Made by a program: the position numbers and the translations under genes. Below, piece after piece: positions 1-7,073 of a DNA stretch of 17,906 nucleotides. Where the stretch lies: positions 1-17,906 of the forward strand of contig JBJHCR010000106.1 in NCBI GenBank assembly GCA_050486105.1. The letters run 5' to 3'. Numbering within the stretch: the stretch's first letter is position 1; every line of letters starts with the position of its first letter. The notes beneath the pieces are model-generated. The model had not been told where the DNA came from and made no database searches. It was given only the letters and a program-made list of their open reading frames with translations. Source of the DNA: JAEXNA01 sp050486105. GTDB taxonomy: Bacteria; Vulcanimicrobiota; Xenobia; Xenobiales; JADMJV01.

Positions 1-234
1 TCGGTAGTGAGCGGAGTAGGTTTCCAGATTGGTCGGTAGGATCACTTCCAGCTGGTTGCGAGCAAAATCTCCCTTGAGAACTTCGTCGGTGGCGATGGAG
101 TCGACCCCCAAGGCCCCGCCGGTGACGATCCCATTTCCCCGCTCGATGGCACTGGACACCGTCTTTCGCACATCTCGTTCAACCTGGGCGTGAGCGTTTC
201 TCCAGGACCCACTAATGGCAACTTTGTTGATCAT
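1..234 (-). CDS. SLOG (DprA/LOG-like Rossmann) domain protein, C-terminus cut by window edge
   Basis: The reverse strand is open from an ATG at 234 to the window edge (78 codons, no stop), so the C-terminal part is missing. The N-terminus reads as a beta strand followed by a glycine-rich nucleotide-binding turn (VAISGSWR), a long helix, and then the second glycine motif IVTGGALGVDSIA. This arrangement is typical of SLOG-superfamily proteins (DprA, LOG, TIR-associated sensors), which bind nucleotides or nucleotide-derived ligands. An in-frame ATG at 252 would add six residues; neither start has a clear ribosome binding site. It lies 47 bp downstream of the flavoprotein gene on the same strand and may share its transcript. 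Ligand and role cannot be told from the fragment. Confidence 0.7.
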   Translation of the reverse strand, partial: MINKVAISGSWRNAHAQVERDVRKTVSSAIERGNGIVTGGALGVDSIATDEVLKGDFARNQLEVILPTNLETYSAHYR

Positions 235-281
235 GACTTGATTGTCTCGCATGGGGCTTAAAGGATGGTGAAAGGTCGCGG

Positions 282-806
282 CTACGGAACGATCCAAGAA
301 GCCGCCTCGGGACCAGTGAACTTCGCCCGGGAGTGACCTTCGGCTCTAAGGAGAAGGCAATCGAGTTCCGAGAGTTCTATTCTAACTAAGGCAAAGTTTC
401 GGGTTTCGGAAAAGTTGCGAGCGGCGGTGTCGCTTTGGGTCTCATTGCCCGGGGGCAATTTCGTGCGATAGTCGAAACTGGAACGCTCCGGTAGTTCCGC
501 CAGAGCTTTCTTGACCTCCGGTCCCGAGGTGAAGAATTCTGCCCTCCCCTTGAGTCGAATCTGCACCCGCTTCTTTGGGTCGTAAAAAACAACACTCACA
601 CGGGGGTCGGTCTTCAGGTCCCGGATCTTTGGGGTTCGGCTGTCGGAATAGAAGACGAGATGAGGCCATTTGTAGTCGCGAACGATCACCGTTCTGGCTT
701 CGGGACCGTCCTCGCCGCAAGTGGCCAGTACCGCCGAACGCCAGGCCCCTTTTCTGATTTCTAGCTTCTTTTGGCAGTAGTCCCAAACTGTTTGCAAATT
801 ATCCAT
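282..806 (-). CDS. Pyridoxamine 5'-phosphate oxidase-like FMN-binding protein
   Basis: This 174-aa protein has the split-barrel layout of the PNPOx-like flavoprotein family. Residues 24-30 form the first strand (SAVLATC), 36-43 match the substrate/FMN strand EARTVIVR, 52-62 give FYSDSRTPKIR (the FMN-phosphate-binding segment), and 69-89 give two barrel strands ending in IRLKGRAEFF. Size and motifs fit the short Alr4036-like pyridoxamine-phosphate-oxidase family rather than the longer canonical PdxH, which normally carries a C-terminal dimerisation domain. It is probably a cytosolic FMN-dependent oxidoreductase; true PNP oxidase activity is not assured. A GAGG stretch about 5 nt upstream supports the ATG at 806. 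It precedes the SLOG gene on the same strand. Confidence 0.8.
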   Translation of the reverse strand: MDNLQTVWDYCQKKLEIRKGAWRSAVLATCGEDGPEARTVIVRDYKWPHLVFYSDSRTPKIRDLKTDPRVSVVFYDPKKRVQIRLKGRAEFFTSGPEVKKALAELPERSSFDYRTKLPPGNETQSDTAARNFSETRNFALVRIELSELDCLLLRAEGHSRAKFTGPEAASWIVP

Positions 807-1061
807 CGAGCCTCATTTACGAAAGAAGTGGGAACTCATTTTTTGGTTCGGAAACAGCAGCCCACTTTGTCCTGGTGTGCATAGTTTGTCTGGATGGTCC
901 GCCCAGAGCACTAGGCTATTCCACGGGTGCCGAGCCAGCACAACCGTGAGTAGTAAGTCGATTGTGAACCTGACTTTGGGATATCTCTAGCAGACTCCAG
1001 CTAAGGTCTCTGGGTAGGCCTCGAACAGATGTTCGGCCCCAGGCCTCGACCAATAGGCCAG

Positions 1062-1757
1062 CTATCTTTCCTCAGTGGGTTGAGAATCGGAGCGATGCAA
1101 CTTCAAACGTTCTTCTCGAGGCGGGGGGAATTCACCATCATAAATCTCTCTCTGGAGATCGAAGGGGATATTGTCGAAATAATCTTCGGCGAGCTCGGGG
1201 TCGATTTCCTGAAGCGATTCATAGAACGACTTGGCGTCCTCGGTGTCCGTCTCCTGAAGGCCGGTTAATCGAGCGATCGAACGCGCGTTGTCTCGCACGG
1301 ATTTTTGCTTGGACCTCATGTAGTGCAGCAGTTGCTCCCTGGTAAAGCGATTCTCCTTAGCAGCGTTGGCGATCCAAGAAAAGGAGTGATCGACTTCCCT
1401 CTGATATTTTTCCTTAGAAAGCTCCCAATAGGCTCCACGTTCCCGACGTTGGAAATGAGCGACGAAGTAGGTTACGACGAACGAACACAGTATGGCGGCG
1501 GCCACCAGTTTACTGCTGTTCTTTGCTCGCACAATGGCGGCCAGGAAAAAGACGAACACCCCGGCTAGGAGCGGATAGATGAGTAGACGAAACAGTCCCA
1601 TTTGCCACAACAGGAAATAGGTTAAGATAGCTGCTATCACATGAATGGGAACTTTCTTGGCTTTCAACTTTTCGTTGTCATACTGAATGAACCAAAAAGC
1701 GAAGAGACAAACCGGCAGGAGGTAGACCCAATAATACAGCTCTGGGTGGTCGCTCAT
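1062..1757 (-). CDS. Four-helix integral membrane protein of unknown function
   Basis: This 231-aa protein is not one I recognise. The N-terminal half carries four hydrophobic segments at about residues 8-24, 37-54, 56-77 and 83-101. A basic stretch (FQRRERG) follows, and the C-terminal half (about 105-231) is charged, helical and rich in Glu, Asp, Arg and Lys, so it is probably cytosolic. There is no classical cleavable signal peptide; the first helix acts as a signal anchor. No catalytic motif is visible. The ATG at 1757 lacks a clear Shine-Dalgarno sequence. The coding frame is supported by the sharp division into hydrophobic and charged halves. It is separated from the next minus-strand gene by 255 bp, so it is probably transcribed alone. 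Confidence 0.6.
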   Translation of the reverse strand: MSDHPELYYWVYLLPVCLFAFWFIQYDNEKLKAKKVPIHVIAAILTYFLLWQMGLFRLLIYPLLAGVFVFFLAAIVRAKNSSKLVAAAILCSFVVTYFVAHFQRRERGAYWELSKEKYQREVDHSFSWIANAAKENRFTREQLLHYMRSKQKSVRDNARSIARLTGLQETDTEDAKSFYESLQEIDPELAEDYFDNIPFDLQREIYDGEFPPPREERLKLHRSDSQPTEER

Positions 1758-1834
1758 AAAGCGCGGTCCCTGTGTGCCAAGATGGGGTTGGACAGATCGA
1801 TCCCTTGGAATTAAGCTAACATTCCAGGACCGAT

Positions 1835-1905
1835 AGCGGTAGTTTGAGCCTGAGCGGAGACCAGAGCCGGAGGCGATGGTCGTAGCGAAGGCTCAAACTA
1901 CCGCT
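1835..1905. repeat. 71-bp long-hairpin (REP/MITE-like) element
   Basis: A perfect 16-bp inverted repeat (1835-1850 and 1890-1905) encloses 39 nt. The enclosed part pairs again imperfectly: GCGGAGACCA at about 1854-1863 against TGGTCGTAGC at about 1878-1887, 7 of 10. The result is one long interrupted hairpin. It lies between a leftward gene and an IS, has no T-tract, and is too symmetrical for chance. It resembles a REP/REPIN unit or a small MITE. A second copy was not found in the window. Confidence 0.6.
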
Positions 1906-1952
1906 GCGCCGAAACCATACCTGTCTCCAAGGGCGGAGAAAGGTCATCTCAG

Positions 1953-2381
1953 ATGCTTAACATGAACGACCCAAAACACCTCAATGGAAAACCACCCATG
2001 GCAGTGACATCAGACCCGGAAGTCAAACCGCAAAAGGCAACTCGACAGAACCTCTCGGCAAAGCAGAAGGTTGCGATTCTCAACGAGATCGACAACCTTG
2101 AGAGAGGCCAGGTCGGTGGCTACTTGCGCCGGAAAGGCCTGTATTCCTCGAATGTCTCTAACTGGAGAAAGCAGAAGGAACGCGGTGAACTCGACCCCCA
2201 GAACCCGAAGAGGCGCGGCGCTAAGCCTAAGTCGGCAGAAGCACGCCGACTGGCCCAGCTTGAAAATGAGAACGCCAAGTTGCAGCGGGAACTCGAAAAA
2301 GCCCATTTGATCATCGACGTCCAAAAAAAACTGTGCACGCTTTTCGGAGTGGACGCGATGACGGGAAAGAAGTTGACGTGA
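1953..2381 (+). CDS. IS3-family transposase OrfA (helix-turn-helix / leucine-zipper subunit)
   Basis: This 142-aa protein supplies the DNA-end-binding half of the IS3 transposase. Residues 33-75 (from LSAKQKVAILNEID to SNWRKQ) form the helix-turn-helix typical of OrfA proteins. Residues 96-128 (from ARRLAQLENENAKLQREL onward) form a heptad-patterned coiled coil used for multimerisation. A second in-frame ATG lies close to the first. A purine-rich GGAGAAAGG sits about 10 nt upstream of the ATG at 1953. The 3' end overlaps orfB by 49 nt, and the coiled-coil end lies exactly at the slippery A-run, as expected if a fused OrfAB protein is made by -1 frameshifting. Confidence 0.85.
   Translation: MLNMNDPKHLNGKPPMAVTSDPEVKPQKATRQNLSAKQKVAILNEIDNLERGQVGGYLRRKGLYSSNVSNWRKQKERGELDPQNPKRRGAKPKSAEARRLAQLENENAKLQRELEKAHLIIDVQKKLCTLFGVDAMTGKKLT
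2322..2331 (+). promoter_or_regulatory. Putative -1 programmed frameshift site (A8 run)
   Basis: In the OrfA frame the codons here are CAA AAA AAA CTG, which creates the heptamer A AAA AAA at 2324-2330. Slipping back one base puts the ribosome in the OrfB frame, which is open across this point. That is the standard IS3-family way to make the OrfAB fusion transposase. I did not identify a convincing downstream stimulatory structure. Confidence 0.6.
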
Positions 2382-3388
2382 TCGCTGAGGTTAGTGAGCT
2401 TGCGCCCCAGCTCGGCCAAGTCAGCCAGGCCTGCAAAGCGTTATCCGTGCCTCGTTCGACCTTCTATCGCGCTACTGCATCGCCACGGGAGCGCGTCCCC
2501 AAAGAGTCCCCTCGGCCTAAAAACTCTCTGTCACCTGACGAACGCCAGGAGATCCTTGACCACCTGCACAGCGAGCGTTTCGTAGACAAGTCCCCAGCCC
2601 AGGCTTATCACGCCCTTCTGGACGAAGGTGTCTACATCGGGTCAATCCGTACCTACTACCGCATCCTGAATGCCAACAACGAGGTCCGAGAGCGGCGTGC
2701 TCAGCGACGTCACGTTAACTACCAGAAGCCAGAGCTGATCGCGACTGCACCCAACCAGGTCTGGACCTGGGATATAACCAAGCTGAAGGGACCTGCCAAG
2801 TGGGAGTACTTTCACCTCTACGTCGTGCTCGACATCTTTAGTCGCTATGTCGTCGGTTGGATGCTGGCGACCAGAGAATCGGGAAATTTGGCCAAGCAGC
2901 TTCTTGAGGAAAGCTACCTCAAGCAGAGGATCCAGCCACATCAACTTGTCATCCACTCAGACCGAGGGGCAGCCATGAAATCTCTATCAGTGGTCAACCT
3001 CCATGCGAAGCTGGACATCACCAAGAGTCATAGTCGTCCACACGTCAGCAACGACAACCCCTTCTCCGAGGCCCAGTTCAAGACCCTCAAGTACCAACCG
3101 GAGTTCCCGAGCCGCTTTGGATGCTTCGAGGACGCGCAGAGCTTCTGTCGTGGCTTCTTCCCCCGCTACAATGCTCAACATCACCACTCAGGAATCCTAT
3201 ATCTCACTCCAGAAACGGTACACTACGGCCGCGAAGACGAAATTCTGGAGCTCCGATATCAGGAGATCTTGGCAGCCTACAACCAGCACCCCGAGCGCTT
3301 CCTAAACGGCCCACCAAAACCAAAAAAACTGGAACGCGCCGTCTATATCAACCCACCCGAGAAGCGAGCCGAATGCTCTCTAAATTAA
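2333..3388 (+). CDS. IS3-family transposase OrfB (DDE integrase core)
   Basis: This 351-aa protein is the catalytic half of the IS3 transposase. Residues 35-115 are the HTH_21-like N-terminal part (CKALSVPRSTFYRA) and about 138-300 the rve/DDE domain. The catalytic triad is visible as Asp147 (VWTWDITKL), Asp210 (HSDRG) and Glu246 (NPFSEAQFKTLK), with the IS3 E-x6-K spacing intact. The frame is -1 relative to orfA. The GTG at 2333 is the first possible independent start, but it lies just after the slippery run, so the product is most likely made mainly as part of an OrfAB fusion. The length is normal and no internal stop is seen. Confidence 0.9.
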   Translation: MHAFRSGRDDGKEVDVIAEVSELAPQLGQVSQACKALSVPRSTFYRATASPRERVPKESPRPKNSLSPDERQEILDHLHSERFVDKSPAQAYHALLDEGVYIGSIRTYYRILNANNEVRERRAQRRHVNYQKPELIATAPNQVWTWDITKLKGPAKWEYFHLYVVLDIFSRYVVGWMLATRESGNLAKQLLEESYLKQRIQPHQLVIHSDRGAAMKSLSVVNLHAKLDITKSHSRPHVSNDNPFSEAQFKTLKYQPEFPSRFGCFEDAQSFCRGFFPRYNAQHHHSGILYLTPETVHYGREDEILELRYQEILAAYNQHPERFLNGPPKPKKLERAVYINPPEKRAECSLN

Positions 3389-3417
3389 CACAAAAATCTG
3401 TCTCAGATCCCTTGACA

Positions 3418-3823
3418 CGCTCCGGAGGGCTCTCTACAGGTTCCTGTCCCCAAGCTCCTACACCGGGTCTTATTCGATGGGTTTATCAGAGCAGTTGAAG
3501 TAACAAGTCGCGAAGTCAAGATAGCGGACTCTTTCCCAAGCTCTGGAATGAAAGCATAGGCGTCCGTTCGACTAAAGTTTTGAAGCTTTGCAGTCCTAAA
3601 ATTTCCGATATTCAATCTTCGTTCCGAAAACCGAAATCATTCAACTGGGCCCTTAAAACCCACAGTTCCTGCACCTCATCTGAGCGATGGACACCGAGTG
3701 CCTAGGCTCTCCAATGTTCGTCTTGGGGTAAACGATCGTGAGTAAGGCTCATCACAACTCGAGCATTGAAATTGGGGGTAACCAATTAGAACGGAGACTC
3801 CGGGAGTGTTGAGAGTCCAACTA
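3418..3823. other. Gene-poor intergenic region right of the IS3 element
   Basis: About 400 bp between the IS and the next minus-strand gene. Only short overlapping frames without family resemblance or ribosome binding sites are present. CCTGTCCCCAAG at about 3442 resembles the left IS terminus CCTGTCTCCAAG at about 1920 in direct orientation (11 of 12), which could be a leftover of an older insertion. I see no RNA gene or clear terminator. Confidence 0.4.
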
Positions 3824-4699
3824 TCAGAAAAATCCTCTATACTTCCTGTGTTTGGGCTGCTTGAGATACTCGGCCGCCTTAGCTCTTGCCACGATGTTTG
3901 GCTTAAGGTCCTCTGTTAAGGGTATCCCATTTCCAATACCCAGTATATCGATATAGACTGCACGAACAATGCTCTGAAAATCACGAGTTTCGCGATTACA
4001 ATTTTTCATGGCCGTGTCCATTGAATATCCTTTGGAAATTGCCGTGAGAGCCCAAGTGGTCGCTAGACTCTTCCGGTACCCAGCACATATGCCTGGGAGT
4101 TCTGAATCAATGCTTACACCTAGCACAACAGGGTTCACTTGAGCGCCTGAGTCGTCCACAAGCCGCCGCAAATTGTGAAATGCCATGACCATCTTGGTGT
4201 AGGACTTAACGTCGAAGCTCGTCTCCTCAGGAATAGCGTCTCTCATATTGGGATGCGAAAGACCTTCAATCTTGAGTTTGGTCTCAACGGTTGCGAAATT
4301 AAAGTGAGCAGATGCAGCAAGGCCTGAGAGGCTGTTAAAGTCCGCATCTTTGTCAGTGATCGTTGCACTTACCGCCCAGCGTATTCCCACACCCCACCTT
4401 ACTTTTACCGAAATGCCATTATTAACCGTCCACGAGGGTTCGCAATACCGAAGATACTCCATCAGGTAAGACTGCGAATCCGCTTCACCCTGGTACCGTC
4501 CGAAAGCAAAGCCGAGCGAAAACGCCGTTTCAGAGGTAATCTTACACTCGTCGAGAGTGGTACAAATGAGTTTTTCCGGTTCATTCGGAAAGCAGTTTTG
4601 ATCACTTAGATCAATATTCAGGATCCCGTTATTCACTCCAAGTTGTTCAAGTCTTGCTGGCAGGGTCTCACGGCTCGCGCTCAATGGAATGTAGGCCAT
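3824..4699 (-). CDS. Protein of unknown function (291 aa)
   Basis: I do not recognise this 291-aa protein. It is a soluble-looking protein with no signal peptide or membrane helix. Residues 55-115 contain mixed strands and aromatic residues. Residues 118-150 form a Ser/Ala/Asn-rich amphipathic stretch (DFNSLSGLAASAHFNF). Residues 160-205 are mixed, and 206-291 are helical with a basic tail ending HRKYRGFF. Coding status is strongly supported by an ideal Shine-Dalgarno AAGGAGG (4704-4710 on the reverse strand), 4-5 nt from the ATG at 4699. It stands alone in a gene-poor area beside an IS and a decayed gene, which suggests acquired accessory DNA. The Ser/Ala-rich middle would suit an amphipathic or surface-binding segment, but that is speculation. 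Confidence 0.65.
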   Translation of the reverse strand: MAYIPLSASRETLPARLEQLGVNNGILNIDLSDQNCFPNEPEKLICTTLDECKITSETAFSLGFAFGRYQGEADSQSYLMEYLRYCEPSWTVNNGISVKVRWGVGIRWAVSATITDKDADFNSLSGLAASAHFNFATVETKLKIEGLSHPNMRDAIPEETSFDVKSYTKMVMAFHNLRRLVDDSGAQVNPVVLGVSIDSELPGICAGYRKSLATTWALTAISKGYSMDTAMKNCNRETRDFQSIVRAVYIDILGIGNGIPLTEDLKPNIVARAKAAEYLKQPKHRKYRGFF

Positions 4700-4935
4700 T
4701 GGTCCTCCTTGTTCATCTAGCCTGATTCATAGCACTGTTGGGATATGCATCGGCTCAATAGAAAATCAAGAGTCCTCATCACTTTAGGGCCGACCCAGTT
4801 AGATCACTGTCCATCCAACACACCAGACCAGTACTCCTGCATCCTCTATTCTGCCATATCAAGCTCGTACCTTCCTCTGCGAATCAGTATACCGACATCT
4901 CATTGTCACTTTCCGTTTGGTCACACAAACTAGGA

Positions 4936-4950
4936 CCCGCAAGAGCGGGG
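4936..4950. other. Short GC hairpin downstream of the decayed gene
   Basis: CCCGC and GCGGG flank a 4-nt AAGA loop about 20 bp beyond the stop at 4970. There is no T-tract on the minus-strand side, so it is at best a weak terminator for the remnant gene. Confidence 0.25.
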
Positions 4951-4969
4951 AAACGGACCTCATTGATAC

Positions 4970-5234
4970 TTAAGTGTTCACCTTTTGGTTTTGCATGTTG
5001 GCAAACCGCGTGCATTTACCGTTGGACTGCTCCACGGTGGGCCCGTGGGTTCCGCTGATCCCGGTTGAAGCGACGCTAAATTTGGCTTCTACGATGTCGT
5101 ACTCGGGGAATTGACGATTGTAGGTGATTGTTCTTTCTGTGATCTTTCATACTGCCATAGGCCCGATCTTCCGGAGTACTTTCTAGTAGTTAACTCGTCT
5201 TTGTCTTCTTGCTTAGTTCCTATTCCAATTTCCC
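4970..5234 (-). pseudogene. Frameshifted C-terminal remnant of an unknown (possibly nuclease/toxin-like) gene
   Basis: The reverse strand is open at 4970-5146 with protein-like content but no start codon. It includes YNRQFPEYDIVEAKFSVAS followed by Gly/Thr/Asn-rich residues and a stop. Just upstream (about 5146-5234) a different frame reads GTKQEDKDELTTRKYSGRSG then LWQYE, and appears to join it through a one-base shift near 5145. The strand-like DIVEAKFS recalls the E-x-K strand of PD-(D/E)xK nucleases and of polymorphic-toxin C-termini, but this is a weak resemblance over few residues. The lack of a start, the stops upstream and the frame change argue for a decayed gene rather than an expressed small protein. 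Confidence 0.4.
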
Positions 5235-5484
5235 TTCACTGGGTTGAGGACTAGTGTAGCTAGAGGTTTGTCTCTAGCGGACTTAGCCCTTCGGTCTTAT
5301 CGGTACTCATTTTCTCTTACAACCGGGCACAAGTGCAAGCAGGGGATTCTTCTTGGCATGCTGACCGACAGGACATCGAAGGCGTTTGACCGAACATTCC
5401 CCTCCCACGTCCATTTTTGCGCTCGCACTCGATCTCGGTTCCTAGAGTAACCGATCAACCTGAGAGAAAGGTTAGACTACAACA
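5235..5484. other. Intergenic sequence upstream of the CHAP gene
   Basis: About 250 bp with only short overlapping frames on both strands. A minus-strand stretch at about 5235-5285 could be a further degraded piece of the adjacent pseudogene, but no family is recognisable. A GAGAAAGG lies about 13 nt before the ATG at 5485. Confidence 0.3.
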
Positions 5485-6321
5485 ATGAAAATCACAATGC
5501 TTGAACCCGCTATTCCAAGCAGAGTAAACAGCGAATCAGTGAAATTTGCCTTCAAAATTGAAGGAGATCCTGACCGGGTTGAGGTCAAGGCAGGAGTCTT
5601 CCACCTCGGCCTTGCAAGTAGGAGTGAGAACGGGACTTGGTGCCTGGACCGGAAATTCTCTCACCTCGGAAAGAGAACAATCACCGTTCAGGCGGTTCAT
5701 AACGGCAAGACCGAGGCCCAGGACTTCGATATAGTAATCCGCCCCAGTGACGTTGAAGAGGATGTCCGGGAGAATATCGTCCAGGTTGCGAAGAAGCAAT
5801 TGTCCCGCAATCCCAGGGAAGTTCATAAAGACATTATGGAGCGCTTTGGGTTGGGTTTCATGGACGACTGGTGTGTTGGCTTCTGCAACCTGGTCTACAT
5901 TGAAGCGACTGGAAAAAGTCCCACTTGGGGGTCAGAGCAGTTCAGCGCAGGATCGGGGGGGTCTGAATTCTGGGTGCCGGATATGGCATCCGGGGCGAAG
6001 AACCGTGGAATGTGGATTCGAGAAATGGATCCCAATCGGCTGGATAAGCACGGAGAACCTTACCCCACCGGAGATCCTGAAACCGGCGACCTAATCATTT
6101 ATGGCGACCTAATATACACGGACTTGAACTTCTTCTATCCTCATATTGGCATAATCACGGGAGTAACCTCGAAAAGTATTGAGACAATCGAAGGTAACGT
6201 TGGTAGTCCTTATGCGAATTCAAGCTATGTAGAGAAGAGACAACCGAGCAGAAGGGCTCAGCCTCAGCGCTCGAATCCTTCGGCAAGGTTCATAGCGGGC
6301 TACGTCCGACTTCCTGGATAG
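5485..6321 (+). CDS. CHAP-domain cysteine peptidase/amidase-like protein with N-terminal beta domain
   Basis: This 278-aa protein has two parts. Residues about 14-86 look like an Ig-like beta-sandwich (alternating strands ending TITVQAVHNGKTEAQDFDIVI). Residues about 92-275 look like a CHAP domain, the papain-like fold used by amidases and endopeptidases that cut peptidoglycan peptides. Putative catalytic residues are Cys130 in DDWCVGFCN, His220 in YPHIGIITG and Glu236/Asn238 in ETIEGN; PETGDLIIYGD (198-208) is the usual strand before the His. No signal peptide or membrane helix is present, so export would need lysis, a holin or a dedicated secretion system. No holin or tail genes are visible. 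It could be a phage-type lysin relic or an effector. The ATG at 5485 has only a distant GAAAGG; a second ATG follows four codons later. Confidence 0.75.
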   Translation: MKITMLEPAIPSRVNSESVKFAFKIEGDPDRVEVKAGVFHLGLASRSENGTWCLDRKFSHLGKRTITVQAVHNGKTEAQDFDIVIRPSDVEEDVRENIVQVAKKQLSRNPREVHKDIMERFGLGFMDDWCVGFCNLVYIEATGKSPTWGSEQFSAGSGGSEFWVPDMASGAKNRGMWIREMDPNRLDKHGEPYPTGDPETGDLIIYGDLIYTDLNFFYPHIGIITGVTSKSIETIEGNVGSPYANSSYVEKRQPSRRAQPQRSNPSARFIAGYVRLPG

Positions 6322-7073
6322 GGGTCTCTTCGCCGCATCTTACGGAGACCTGCGCACGCAGAGGCTATGGTCTCTTGTCGGGGTTTCCGACACTGGCCCG
6401 CCGATTAACCAAAGAGCCTTCTATTGAAATTCATTCTGATGGTAGGATGATGGATTTCTAGGCTTGCCCTGAACTGTTTCGTCGACGAAATTCTCGCAGA
6501 AAGCTATTCAAAAAGTTGACACACTCCTGACCCACACCGGCCAGTTTGATGGGCCGAGAACCCAGTGATGACGGGGGTTGCGTGCACTTGACCGGGTCAT
6601 TCGCCAAGAGCGGGTCAAAGATGCAGGGGCTGGAGATAGAGGGCGTTCGAAGCCTGTGATGGTTGGGTTTGGGGGTGCGGTTGAGTGCTGGGTGGCTGGG
6701 GAGTTTGGGTGGGGTGGCGACCTATTGGCGACCCGCTTTACTGAAGTTCCGAAACCTCCGTTCAAGTTCAAGGCCTTAGCGAGAGCGAGCTACAAGAATC
6801 CGGGCGCATGTGAGCACTCACAAGGCAGCCGACGTCTTCTGGCTAGTTGAGTATAACCCAGATTCCCTTCTAGGTTTTGACAGGTTTGAGGCAGTATAGC
6901 TTTGTTATGTCGAGATGAACCCTAAGACATTTGACCAACCAAGGCTGTAGTAAGATCTTGGCAATAACCTTGCAACCTCTCGGCAACATCTTGGTTATGG
7001 TTTGGCAAAGTGCCTGGTTCAGAATGTTGAAATTCAAACCCGTTTAGTGGGGACAGGTTAAGGAGGAGCTGAC
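6322..7073. other. 750-bp intergenic region: weak hairpins, G-rich block, decayed sequence
   Basis: No convincing gene is present. Small hairpins follow the CHAP stop (GGTCTC 6323-6328 with GAGACC 6345-6350; GTCGG 6377-6381 with CCGAC 6387-6391) without T-tracts. The block at 6508-6771 is open on both strands with low-complexity translations and looks like non-coding or decayed mobile DNA. It holds the G-rich run at 6690-6714. The 140 bp before the helicase gene (about 6930-7020) has overlapping inverted and direct repeats (AACCAAG/CTTGGTT, ATAACC/GGTTAT, ATCTTGG twice, GGCAA three times) that could be protein-binding sites. AAGGAGG at 7060-7066 is the helicase ribosome binding site. Confidence 0.4.
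6690..6714 (+). other. Potential G-quadruplex motif
   Basis: Four runs of three or more G (6690-6692, 6698-6701, 6707-6709, 6711-6714) with loops of 5, 5 and 1 nt meet the canonical G4 rule on the plus strand. A further GGGGG lies at 6671-6675. It sits about 360 bp upstream of the helicase gene on the coding strand. Folding is predicted from pattern only. Confidence 0.45.

Larger units (their letters stand above)
1922..3417 (+). mobile_element. IS3-family insertion sequence (boundaries approximate)
   Basis: The element holds overlapping orfA and orfB in the arrangement typical of IS3-family elements. Putative termini are the sequence starting TGTCTCCAAGGG at 1922 and the complement of the sequence ending at 3417, which reads TGTCAAGGGATCTGAGAC. 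They align only with gaps (shared TGTC, AAGGG and GAGA blocks), and I see no 3-bp target duplication, so the ends are tentative. Both open reading frames are intact, so the copy may still be active. It starts about 16 bp from the hairpin repeat at 1835-1905. Confidence 0.7.

Noticed and set aside
3403..3615. 70-codon minus-strand frame right of the IS3 element
   Set aside because: No ribosome binding site or domain pattern; ends in likely IS terminal sequence.
4745..4933. 62-codon plus-strand frame
   Set aside because: Cys/Ser/Tyr-rich, no start signals, no recognisable content; treated as intergenic chance frame.
5244..5450. 68-codon plus-strand frame
   Set aside because: No ribosome binding site and no protein-like pattern; overlaps what looks like minus-strand gene remnants.
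6508..6850. Open frames of 87-90 codons on both strands
   Set aside because: Low-complexity translations from a G-rich block, no ribosome binding site; mutual antisense openness is a composition effect.
6875..6912. TTGACA at about 6877 followed by TATAGC as a promoter for the helicase
   Set aside because: The spacing is only 12 bp, and no acceptable -10 lies 16-18 bp away.
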